Origin: Deltaproteobacteria bacterium
Lineage (GTDB): Bacteria; Desulfobacterota; Binatia; Binatales; Binataceae
Reading direction: 5' to 3'
Assembly (NCBI GenBank): GCA_003161515.1
Contig: PMOH01000239.1
Location: forward strand, 1 to 5,222
Length of the DNA stretch: 5,222 bases
Part shown: in pieces, positions 1-5,222 of the stretch
Numbering within the stretch: position 1 is the first letter of the stretch
Layout: every line of letters starts with the position of its first letter
Made by a program: the position numbers and the translations under genes
The notes under the pieces: generated by a model
The model's input: only the letters and a program-made list of their open reading frames with translations
Database searches by the model: none
What the model was told of the DNA's origin: nothing

Positions 1-843
1 ATCGAAAGCCCACCGCGCGACGCGCAACCGTGGGCGCCGCTGCTGGCGATTTTCGGCGAGCGCGAACTGTTCGCGGAGACCTACACCACTGCCGACGACG
101 CCTCGATCCTCAACTTCTTCGCCCTCGACACCGACAATCCCAATTCGATTCGCAGTTGCATCAATACCGCGCGCAACAACGCAATCTCGTTGCGCCATTA
201 CATATCGTCGGAGCTTTGGCTCGACCTCAACACGCTCTATCTCAACGCGCAGGAGTGGACCCCCGAACTTTTCGTTTCACCCGGCGTGTTCGCGTTTTTC
301 GCCGATCTGAAGGACAACTTTTATCGCCTGTCGGGCATCCGTCAGAGCACCATCCCGCGCGACATCGGCTACGACTTCATGCAACTCGGAATCATGCTCG
401 AGCGGACTGAGGACGTGTCGCGGATGCTCGACGTCAAGTACCACTTCCTGCTGCCGCGGCTGGAAGATGTCGGCGGCTCACTCGACATCCTGCAATGGGC
501 GGCGGTGCTGCGCAGCGCGTCGGGGCTCGAGGCGTATCGCAAACGCTTCGGCAACTCGATCAGAATCGACAATGTCGTCGAGATCCTGCTGTTCGATCCT
601 ACGTTCCCGCGATCGGCTCGATTCGCACTTGCGATGCTCGAAACTTCGCTCAACCGCATCCAGAGCCAGGCGCCGGAGCCCTCGCCGGTCTCCGCACAGC
701 TCGATGAACTGTTGACGCTGATGCGATCGAAACGATCGCTCGAGGTGATAAAATCCGGCCTGCACCAGTTTTTGCTGCAGATCCAGGACGGATGCGCCGC
801 GCTTGGCGACGAGGTCTTTCAACGCTACCTCAGGACCGATTGA
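1..843 (+). CDS. Alpha-E domain protein (DUF403 family), 5'-truncated
   Basis: The frame is open from base 1 to the TGA at 841-843, giving 280 visible residues without a start. The family is usually a little over 300 residues, so roughly the first 40-50 are missing, including the usual N-terminal helix of the LGRYLERAENTARLL type. Family hallmarks seen are NPNSIRSC at residues 46-53 followed by TARNNA and SSELW; a helix with QLGIMLERTEDVSRMLDV around residues 124-141; a W-AAVLRSASGLEAYRKRF block; and FDPTFPRSARF near residue 200. Alpha-E proteins are all-helical and cytoplasmic and have no proven catalytic activity. By gene neighbourhood they are predicted to work with ATP-grasp amidoligases and transglutaminase-like enzymes in peptide synthesis or modification. 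The next gene is such a transglutaminase, 9 bases downstream, which supports both the call and an operon. The TTG at 190 is not the start, because conserved sequence continues upstream of it. The family is confident; the biochemical role is unknown. Confidence 0.93.
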   Translation: MESPPRDAQPWAPLLAIFGERELFAETYTTADDASILNFFALDTDNPNSIRSCINTARNNAISLRHYISSELWLDLNTLYLNAQEWTPELFVSPGVFAFFADLKDNFYRLSGIRQSTIPRDIGYDFMQLGIMLERTEDVSRMLDVKYHFLLPRLEDVGGSLDILQWAAVLRSASGLEAYRKRFGNSIRIDNVVEILLFDPTFPRSARFALAMLETSLNRIQSQAPEPSPVSAQLDELLTLMRSKRSLEVIKSGLHQFLLQIQDGCAALGDEVFQRYLRTD

Positions 844-852
844 ATTGATGCG

Positions 853-1767
853 ATGCTGCTGCGGATCTGTCACACCACACGTTTTGAGTACCAGGCGCCG
901 GCCTACGATTCCCACAATGAAGTGCGGATGCGTCCGCTGGAAGGCGCCAATCAGCGATGCGTCGAGTTCGATTTGGATCTGACACCTGACACATCCACAT
1001 TTGAATACGACGACTACTACGGCAATCGCGTTTACGGATTTTCGATCCATGAACAACATCCTGAACTCATCGTCGCCGCGAAATCCCTGGTCGAGCGCGT
1101 GTCCGGCCCTCAGCCTCTCGCGGCACCTACTCCGTTCGGCGAGTACCTGCTCGAGGATCATGTGCGGAATCGACTCGAATACGATTTTCTGAATGCGAGC
1201 CGTCATGTGCCGTTCAGCGAGCCGATGCGCAAATTTTTTTGGATGGCGAAACCGGACCCATCCGAAGACGTAGCCGCTTACGCGAACCGCGTGGTGGCCT
1301 TTATCCGCGACCAGTTCGTTTACGAACCCGGAATGACGAAAGTGCACTCGACGGCCGACGAGATTCTCACTGTCGGCGGCGGCGTATGCCAGGACTTTGC
1401 GCATCTCACGATAGGAGTGCTGCGGCTGGCCGGCATCCCGGCCCGCTACGTCTCCGGCTACCTCGCGCCCGCCGCCAAATCGACGGTCGAAACGGTGGGC
1501 GCACAAGCGAGTCACGCATGGCTCGAAGCGCAACTCCCCGGCTTAGGATGGACCGGTTTCGATCCTACCAACGGATGCATGGTGGACGAGCGTCACATAA
1601 GAGTAGCTATCGGCCGCGACTACTCCGACGTACCACCTATGCGCGGCGTGTATAAGAGTCACGGCGGCATGCAACTGATGTCGGTAGAACTGCAAATCGA
1701 ACCGCTACCCGATCACGCTCGACCTGGCAAACCTGACGACAGCTCGAATCAACAGAACCAGCAGTAA
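853..1767 (+). CDS. Transglutaminase-like cysteine protein with bacterial transglutaminase N-terminal domain
   Basis: The product is 304 residues, normal for the family (COG1305-type). Residues 1-85 form the beta-rich N-terminal domain, starting MLLRICHTTRFEY and including NEVRMRPL, as in Bact_transglu_N. The papain-fold core follows. Its triad is complete: Cys179 in GGGVCQDFAHL, His221 in ASHAWLEA and Asp237 in GFDPTNG, with ARYVSGYL between the first two. A short strand region (GVYKSHGG, then MSVELQIEPL) closes the fold, and the last residues are a polar Asn/Gln-rich tail. No signal peptide or membrane segment is seen, so it is probably cytoplasmic. The fold supports thiol chemistry on amide bonds (peptidase, amidase or transferase); the substrate is unknown. 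The ATG at 853 is the first possible start after the previous stop, 9 bases upstream. The only SD-like AGGA, at 832-835, is rather far away, so translation may be coupled to the alpha-E gene. The alpha-E neighbour suggests a shared peptide-modification locus. Confidence 0.95.
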   Translation: MLLRICHTTRFEYQAPAYDSHNEVRMRPLEGANQRCVEFDLDLTPDTSTFEYDDYYGNRVYGFSIHEQHPELIVAAKSLVERVSGPQPLAAPTPFGEYLLEDHVRNRLEYDFLNASRHVPFSEPMRKFFWMAKPDPSEDVAAYANRVVAFIRDQFVYEPGMTKVHSTADEILTVGGGVCQDFAHLTIGVLRLAGIPARYVSGYLAPAAKSTVETVGAQASHAWLEAQLPGLGWTGFDPTNGCMVDERHIRVAIGRDYSDVPPMRGVYKSHGGMQLMSVELQIEPLPDHARPGKPDDSSNQQNQQ

Positions 1768-1788
1768 CTTTCTTTTAATCATTCGGCA

Positions 1789-1816
1789 CGAGGGTCCGCC
1801 TTCTTTCGACCCTTCG
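1789..1816 (+). repeat. Short inverted repeat / stem-loop between the two genes
   Basis: AGGGTC at 1791-1796 is the exact reverse complement of GACCCT at 1808-1813. With one bulged T at 1814, the flanking CG (1789-1790) can also pair with CG (1815-1816), giving 8 pairs around an 11-base loop. No T-run follows on either strand, so it is not a standard intrinsic terminator. It could be a weak terminator, an mRNA stability element, a protein-binding site, or chance. Confidence 0.35.
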
Positions 1817-1824
1817 CGCCCTGT

Positions 1825-1830
1825 TAAACT
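1825..1830 (+). promoter_or_regulatory. Possible -10 element upstream of the phosphatase gene
   Basis: TAAACT keeps the first two bases and the last base of the TATAAT consensus and stands out in a GC-rich context, 29 bases before the proposed TTG start. No good -35 hexamer lies at the usual spacing; TTTCGA at 1804-1809 is the nearest T-rich candidate and is poor. This is a weak call, made only because the 91-base gap and the stem-loop suggest the phosphatase may have its own transcript. Confidence 0.2.
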
Positions 1831-1858
1831 TCGCTCAGAAGCACGTCGGTTCAATCGT

Positions 1859-2578
1859 TTGGTAAGCAACAAGAATCCTGACGACCAGGCTCCCGAAAAG
1901 CCGCGCGTTGTCGTTGACTTCGAGCTGTTGAGGAGTTTCGCAGCGCAGAATTTCCGCGATCTCGGGGGACATCCTACAGCCTCGATCCGTCGCGTCCGGG
2001 CCGGCAAGATATTTCGGTCGTCGCATCTCGCTGAAGTGCCGCCTGAAAGTCCCATCAGCAAGCTCAAGCTTCGCACGCTCGTCACGCTCCAGAGCCGCGC
2101 CGAGGTCAAGCACCTGGGCTCACCACAGCCGGCCACGCGCGCGGGCGTGCGATGGGAACACATCCCGATGGGCGACGAATGGTTCAACGACCAGGGCTAC
2201 ACGCGCATCGCGCCCGAACCCGGCCGCGAGCATCTCGCGCTGGTGATGCACTTCCGCGAGGACTGGCTCCGCTTCTTCAAACTGCTCGCTGAGCGCGACG
2301 TGTATCCCCTGCTCTTCCATTGCTCCGCCGGCCGCGACCGCACCGGAGTCGGCGCCGCGATGTTGCTCTCGATGCTCGGGGTCGCGCGCGATCGAATCGT
2401 TGCCGATTTCCTCGAGAGCAACCTGGTCTTCAAAAAGATTCCGCTCGCCGCCGAGCAACTCGATCCGGTCTTCGAACTAATCGACGAGAACGGCGGCATC
2501 GAGGGCTTCATGCGCAAGGTAATCGGCCTCGCGCCCACAGAGCTCGCAATCATTCAGAACGATCTTCTGGAAGACTAA
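1859..2578 (+). CDS. Tyrosine/dual-specificity protein phosphatase, Y_phosphatase3 (MptpB-like) family
   Basis: The product is 239 residues from a TTG start. The P-loop HCSAGRDRT spans residues 154-162, with nucleophile Cys155 and phosphate-binding Arg161, matching the CX5R signature. Upstream family blocks are NFRDLGG (31-37) and KIFRSSHL (50-57). The strand that usually reads like DLRS..E is here TLQSRAE (76-82). No signal peptide or membrane segment is seen, so it is cytosolic. The family hydrolyses phosphotyrosine, and some members also phosphoserine/threonine or phosphoinositides; MptpB-like enzymes carry HCxxGKDRT, where this one has Arg in place of Lys. The TTG at 1859 is the only usual start codon between the transglutaminase stop and the first conserved block; the first ATG is far inside the domain. 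No clear ribosome site precedes it, so the start is uncertain. It may be co-transcribed with the upstream genes or separately expressed. The substrate cannot be told from sequence. Confidence 0.92.
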   Translation: MVSNKNPDDQAPEKPRVVVDFELLRSFAAQNFRDLGGHPTASIRRVRAGKIFRSSHLAEVPPESPISKLKLRTLVTLQSRAEVKHLGSPQPATRAGVRWEHIPMGDEWFNDQGYTRIAPEPGREHLALVMHFREDWLRFFKLLAERDVYPLLFHCSAGRDRTGVGAAMLLSMLGVARDRIVADFLESNLVFKKIPLAAEQLDPVFELIDENGGIEGFMRKVIGLAPTELAIIQNDLLED

Positions 2579-2582
2579 TCGA

Positions 2583-3740
2583 TCACGCGGGCAGGTAGCC
2601 GTCGCGCAGCAGCGACTTCGCGATGATCATGCGCTGGACTTCGCTGGTGCCCTCGCCGATTTCGGAGAGCTTGGCGTCGCGCATGTAGCGCTCGACCGGA
2701 AAGTCGGTGACGTAGCCGTAGCCGCCGTGAATCTGCACCGCTTTGATCGTGGACCACATCGCGGTTTCCGACGCGAACAACTTCGCCATCGCGGCCTCGC
2801 GCGCGAATGGCTTGCCCGCATCCTTGAGCGCGGCGGCGCGGCAGATGAGCACCCACGACGCCTCGATCCGCGTCGCCATGTCAGCGAACATCCACTGGAT
2901 TGCCTGGAACTCGGCGATCTTCTTGCCGAACTGTCCGCGCTCGAGCGCGTACGCGCGCGCTTCCTCGAATCCGCCGCGTGCGATTCCCGCCGCGAAGCCC
3001 GCAATTCCGATTCGTCCCGCTTCGAGTACCTTAAGCGTCTGCCGATAGCCTGCGCCGAGCTCGCCGACGAGGTTCCGCGCAGGCACCGTGACGTTTTCGA
3101 AGATAACTTCAGCGGTGTCGGACGCGCGCAGTCCCAGCTTCTCAATCTTTTTGCCGTTGCCGAGACCGGCGGTTCCGCGATCGACGATGAACGCCGACAC
3201 GCCGTCGCGCCCGCGCGCTTGATCAGTGATCGCCATCACGACATACACGTCCGCGACCGTGCCGTTGGTGATGAACATCTTGGAGCCGGTGATCGAGTAG
3301 TTGTCGCCGACGCGCGTGGCCTTGGTGCGCATCGCGGCTGCGTCGGAACCACTGCTCGGCTCGGTCAGGCACCACGCGCCGAGCTTCTTCGCCTGAATCA
3401 TGTCGGGAACGTAATGGTCGCGCTGACCGTCGGATGCGAAACCTGCGATGTGGCCGGTCGAAAGCGACATGTGCGCGGCGCAGGTCAGCCCGATCGACGC
3501 GTCGTAGCGCGAGAGACCCTCGACGACGAGCACTTGCGACAGAGTGTCAGCGCCGCCGCCGCCAAACTTTTCCGGAAACGCGACGCCGAGAAAGCCGAGC
3601 TGGCCAAGCTGCTCGACGATATGCCGCGGGAAGGTCTCTTCCTTGTCCCACTTGGTCGAGTGCGGTTTGATTTCGCGCTCGGCAAAGTCGGCCAGCGTTT
3701 CGCGAATGCGCCGCTGCTCTTCGGTCAGATCGAAATCCAT
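2583..3740 (-). CDS. Acyl-CoA dehydrogenase, short-chain (butyryl-CoA dehydrogenase-like) type
   Basis: The product is 385 residues, full family length, beginning MDFDLTEEQ. It oxidises an acyl-CoA to the 2,3-enoyl-CoA using FAD and passes electrons to ETF in the cytosol. The N-terminal helical domain is followed by the middle beta domain, with CLTEPSSGSD (124-133) and MFITNG (155-160). The C-terminal helical domain has R268-Q-FGKKIAEFQ, contributing to the FAD/dimer site, and QIHGGYGY (336-343). The catalytic base is Glu363 in GEGTSEVQR, the position used by short- and medium-chain enzymes. Isovaleryl-CoA dehydrogenase has a small residue there and its Glu in another helix, where this protein has Gly242 (EAGRIGIAG). 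That argues against isovaleryl-CoA dehydrogenase and for a butyryl/isobutyryl-type substrate. The ATG lies 6 bases after the mutase small-subunit stop, with no clear Shine-Dalgarno, so coupled translation in the mutase operon is likely. Exact chain specificity is inferred. Confidence 0.96.
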   Translation of the reverse strand: MDFDLTEEQRRIRETLADFAEREIKPHSTKWDKEETFPRHIVEQLGQLGFLGVAFPEKFGGGGADTLSQVLVVEGLSRYDASIGLTCAAHMSLSTGHIAGFASDGQRDHYVPDMIQAKKLGAWCLTEPSSGSDAAAMRTKATRVGDNYSITGSKMFITNGTVADVYVVMAITDQARGRDGVSAFIVDRGTAGLGNGKKIEKLGLRASDTAEVIFENVTVPARNLVGELGAGYRQTLKVLEAGRIGIAGFAAGIARGGFEEARAYALERGQFGKKIAEFQAIQWMFADMATRIEASWVLICRAAALKDAGKPFAREAAMAKLFASETAMWSTIKAVQIHGGYGYVTDFPVERYMRDAKLSEIGEGTSEVQRMIIAKSLLRDGYLPA

Positions 3741-3746
3741 TTGAAT

Positions 3747-4151
3747 CTAAGAACGAGCCGCGACGTTTTCGCGAACCCACTTGACGATGTCTTCAGTTGA
3801 CGCGCCGGGGGTGAAGATTTGGCGCACGCCCATCTCTTTGAGCTTGACCGCGTCGTCGTCGGGAATAATCCCGCCGCCGAATACCGCGACCTCGGCGGCG
3901 CCGCGCTCCTTCAACAGACGCATCACCTCGGGGAACAGCGTCATGTGCGCGCCCGACAGCACGCTGAGCCCGACGGCGTCGGCGTCTTCCTGCACCGCGG
4001 CCTCCGCGATCATTTCGGGCGTTTGATGCAGGCCGGTATAGATCACCTCGAAGCCGCCGTCGCGGAGTGCGCGCGCGATGATCTTCGCGCCGCGATCGTG
4101 GCCGTCGAGTCCGGGTTTCGCGACCAGAATTCTGAGTCTCTTTTCCGCCAT
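3747..4151 (-). CDS. B12-binding small subunit of an acyl-CoA mutase (IcmB/HcmB-like)
   Basis: The product is 134 residues, the size of stand-alone cobalamin-binding subunits such as IcmB and HcmB. The B12 motif is complete: D16-G-H18-D-R-G21, where His18 is the lower cobalt ligand, then SVLSGAH (63-69) and FGGGIIP (91-97), which line the dimethylbenzimidazole tail pocket in this Rossmann-like fold. It binds adenosylcobalamin and, with the large subunit, catalyses radical carbon-skeleton rearrangement of an acyl-CoA. The ATG at 4151 lies 2 bases after the large-subunit TAG, with a GGA about 8-10 bases upstream. The same frame is open to 4280, but the added residues are Arg-rich, unlike the family, and overlap the large subunit, so the later start is right. 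Tight packing with the large subunit indicates a co-translated heteromeric enzyme. By sequence alone small subunits of methylmalonyl-, isobutyryl- and hydroxyisobutyryl-CoA mutases look alike; the subtype rests on the large subunit. Confidence 0.95.
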   Translation of the reverse strand: MAEKRLRILVAKPGLDGHDRGAKIIARALRDGGFEVIYTGLHQTPEMIAEAAVQEDADAVGLSVLSGAHMTLFPEVMRLLKERGAAEVAVFGGGIIPDDDAVKLKEMGVRQIFTPGASTEDIVKWVRENVAARS

Positions 4152-4153
4152 GC

Positions 4154-5222
4154 CTAAATCCAGCCTGGGTCTGTGTACACGCCGAACTCGGCGCGAAAGA
4201 TATCGCACACTTCGCCGACGGTCGCGTCGCGGCGCACCGCCTCGCAAATCGGTTCCATCAGATTCTCGCCCGACCGACACGCCTCGGAAACGCGGGCGAG
4301 CGCTTCCTTGACCGCAATGGAATTTCGCTCGCGCTTGACCTTGCGCACGCGTTGAATCTGACGCTCTTCGATCGCGGGATCAATCTTAAGCGTCGCGATC
4401 GGAATCTCCTCGGGGATCGAGTACTTGTTCACGCCGACGACCGTCTTGATTCCCTGCTCGAGCTGCCGCTGAAAGTGGAACGCGGCCTCTGCGATTTCGC
4501 GTTGCGGATATCCGGTCTCGATTGCGTTGACCATTCCGCCCATCTCATCGATGCGCCGAATGTAATCGTTGGCCTCGCGTTCCATCCTGTCGGTCAGCGC
4601 CTCGACCGCGTAACTGCCGCCGAAGGGATCGATCGTATTCGTTACGCCGGTCTCCTCGGCGATGACCTGTTGCGTGCGGAGCGCGACTGTCACGGCCTGC
4701 TCGGTCGGTAGCGCGAGCGTCTCGTCCATCGAGTTGGTATGCAGCGACTGGATTCCGCCGAGCACTCCCGCCAGCGCCTGAATCGCGACGCGCACTACGT
4801 TATTGATCGGCTGCTGCGCGGTCAGCGACGCGCCGGCGGTCTGCGCGTGCGTCCGCAGCATCATCGATTTCGGATTTTTCGCACCGAAGCGATCCTTCAT
4901 GATTCGCGCCCACATCCGGCGCGCGGCGCGGAGCTTCGCGACCTCTTCGAGAAAATCGTTGTGCAGATTCCAGAAGAACGACAGCCGCTGCGCGAAGTCG
5001 TCCACGGCGATTCCACGCTTGACGGCCTCATCGACGTAGCAGATGCCGTCGGCAATCGTGAACGCCAGCTCCTGCACGGCAGTCGAGCCGGCCTCGCGGA
5101 TGTGGTAGCCGGAGATCGACACGGCGTGCCAGCGCGGAACCTTGCGCGCGCAGAATTCGATCATGTCGGTGACGATTCGGAGCGCCGGCCGCGGCGGGCA
5201 GATCCATTCCTTCTGCGCGATG
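4154..5222 (-). CDS. Acyl-CoA mutase large subunit (isobutyryl/2-hydroxyisobutyryl-CoA mutase-like), 5'-truncated
   Basis: This is the C-terminal 355 residues of a protein normally about 550 long; the start lies beyond the right edge. The frame is open from 5221 to the TAG at 4154. It covers the later part of the substrate-binding TIM barrel and the linker, and has no B12 domain, which is supplied by the next gene 2 bases on. Family motifs are SISGYHIREAGST, with the conserved active-site Tyr-His pair at visible residues 39-40; RLSFFWNLHNDF; QTAGASLTAQQP; QSLHTNSMDE; DPFGGSYAVE; and VGVNKYSIPEE. The visible start reads IAQKEWICPPRP. Its Gln (visible residue 3, bases 5213-5215) falls 37 residues before the His, exactly where methylmalonyl-CoA mutase has carboxylate-binding Arg207. 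Gln there marks isobutyryl- and 2-hydroxyisobutyryl-CoA mutases, which interconvert branched and linear C4 acyl-CoAs through an adenosyl radical. An ATG at 5162-5164 is internal, since conserved sequence precedes it. The family is certain; substrate class is likely, exact substrate open. Confidence 0.93.
   Translation of the reverse strand, partial: IAQKEWICPPRPALRIVTDMIEFCARKVPRWHAVSISGYHIREAGSTAVQELAFTIADGICYVDEAVKRGIAVDDFAQRLSFFWNLHNDFLEEVAKLRAARRMWARIMKDRFGAKNPKSMMLRTHAQTAGASLTAQQPINNVVRVAIQALAGVLGGIQSLHTNSMDETLALPTEQAVTVALRTQQVIAEETGVTNTIDPFGGSYAVEALTDRMEREANDYIRRIDEMGGMVNAIETGYPQREIAEAAFHFQRQLEQGIKTVVGVNKYSIPEEIPIATLKIDPAIEERQIQRVRKVKRERNSIAVKEALARVSEACRSGENLMEPICEAVRRDATVGEVCDIFRAEFGVYTDPGWI

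Larger units (their letters stand above)
1768..1858. other. Intergenic gap between transglutaminase and phosphatase genes
   Basis: This is the longest non-coding gap in the window, 91 bases. It is locally AT-richer at both ends and holds a stem-loop (1789-1816) and a weak -10-like hexamer (1825-1830), listed separately. The phosphatase frame stays open right through the gap but contains no ATG, GTG or TTG before 1859. No convincing Shine-Dalgarno sequence precedes 1859. Confidence 0.6.

Noticed and set aside
190..192. TTG as the start of the alpha-E gene
   Set aside because: The conserved NPNSIRSC block lies in frame upstream of it and the frame is open to base 1.
478..1533. Long minus-strand open frame opposite the alpha-E and transglutaminase genes
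   Set aside because: Its translation is rich in Arg, His and Cys with no recognisable domain, and it lies antisense to two well-recognised genes. Long antisense frames are common in GC-rich coding DNA.
2563..2574. TCTTCTGGAAGA near the phosphatase stop as a terminator hairpin
   Set aside because: At most four pairs with a 4-base loop, AT-rich, inside the coding sequence and not followed by a T-run.
2583..3740. Isovaleryl-CoA dehydrogenase as the identity of the dehydrogenase
   Set aside because: The catalytic Glu is at the short/medium-chain position (GEGTSEVQR), and the position that holds Glu in isovaleryl-CoA dehydrogenase is Gly here.
2727..3800. Long plus-strand open frame opposite the acyl-CoA dehydrogenase
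   Set aside because: It is antisense to a clear full-length acyl-CoA dehydrogenase, is Arg/Asp/His-rich and has no family motif. It is a composition effect.
4152..4280. N-terminal extension of the B12-binding subunit to an upstream start
   Set aside because: The added residues are Arg-rich, unlike any mutase small subunit, and overlap the large-subunit coding sequence. The ATG at 4151 gives the standard length and sits 2 bases after the upstream stop.
5162..5164. ATG as the start of the mutase large subunit
   Set aside because: Clear mutase sequence (IAQKEW..PPRP) continues in frame upstream to the window edge, so the gene is truncated rather than starting here.

Overview
The window is a GC-rich, densely coded stretch of bacterial chromosome. 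It holds six protein genes, two of them cut by the window edges. I see no RNA genes, mobile elements, CRISPR arrays or long repeats. The G/C-biased codon use and the gene content (a B12-dependent acyl-CoA mutase operon, an acyl-CoA dehydrogenase, and an alpha-E/transglutaminase pair) suggest a free-living bacterium with versatile acyl-CoA metabolism. Deltaproteobacteria-like, Binatota-, Rokubacteria- or Acidobacteria-type soil lineages would fit, but nothing here fixes the taxon.

Left part, plus strand (1-2578). The window opens inside an alpha-E (DUF403) gene, ending at 843. Nine bases later comes a transglutaminase-like cysteine hydrolase/transferase (853-1767) with an intact Cys-His-Asp triad. 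Elsewhere this pair usually sits beside a circularly permuted ATP-grasp amidoligase, and the set is predicted to make and process a peptide-type product. Any ligase here would lie to the left of the window. After a 91-base gap holding a small stem-loop and a weak -10-like hexamer comes a tyrosine/dual-specificity phosphatase of the MptpB-like Y_phosphatase3 family (1859-2578), with a probable TTG start.

Right part, minus strand (5222-2583). Three tightly packed genes read leftward: the large subunit of a B12-dependent acyl-CoA mutase (cut at the right edge), its separate 134-residue cobalamin-binding small subunit (2 bases later), and a 385-residue acyl-CoA dehydrogenase (6 bases later). The dehydrogenase stop faces the phosphatase stop across only 4 bases.

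The most informative detail is in the mutase. At the position of the Arg that binds the substrate carboxylate in methylmalonyl-CoA mutase (R207 in the Propionibacterium enzyme), this protein has Gln. The spacing to the conserved active-site His is the same, 37 residues. Gln there is the signature of isobutyryl-CoA and 2-hydroxyisobutyryl-CoA mutases. The operon is therefore better read as a branched/linear C4 acyl-CoA isomerase with a partner dehydrogenase than as the methylmalonyl-CoA mutase a default annotation would give. The second specificity residue lies outside the window, so the exact substrate stays open. I see no clearly undescribed system; the mutase specificity and the alpha-E/transglutaminase locus are the best leads.
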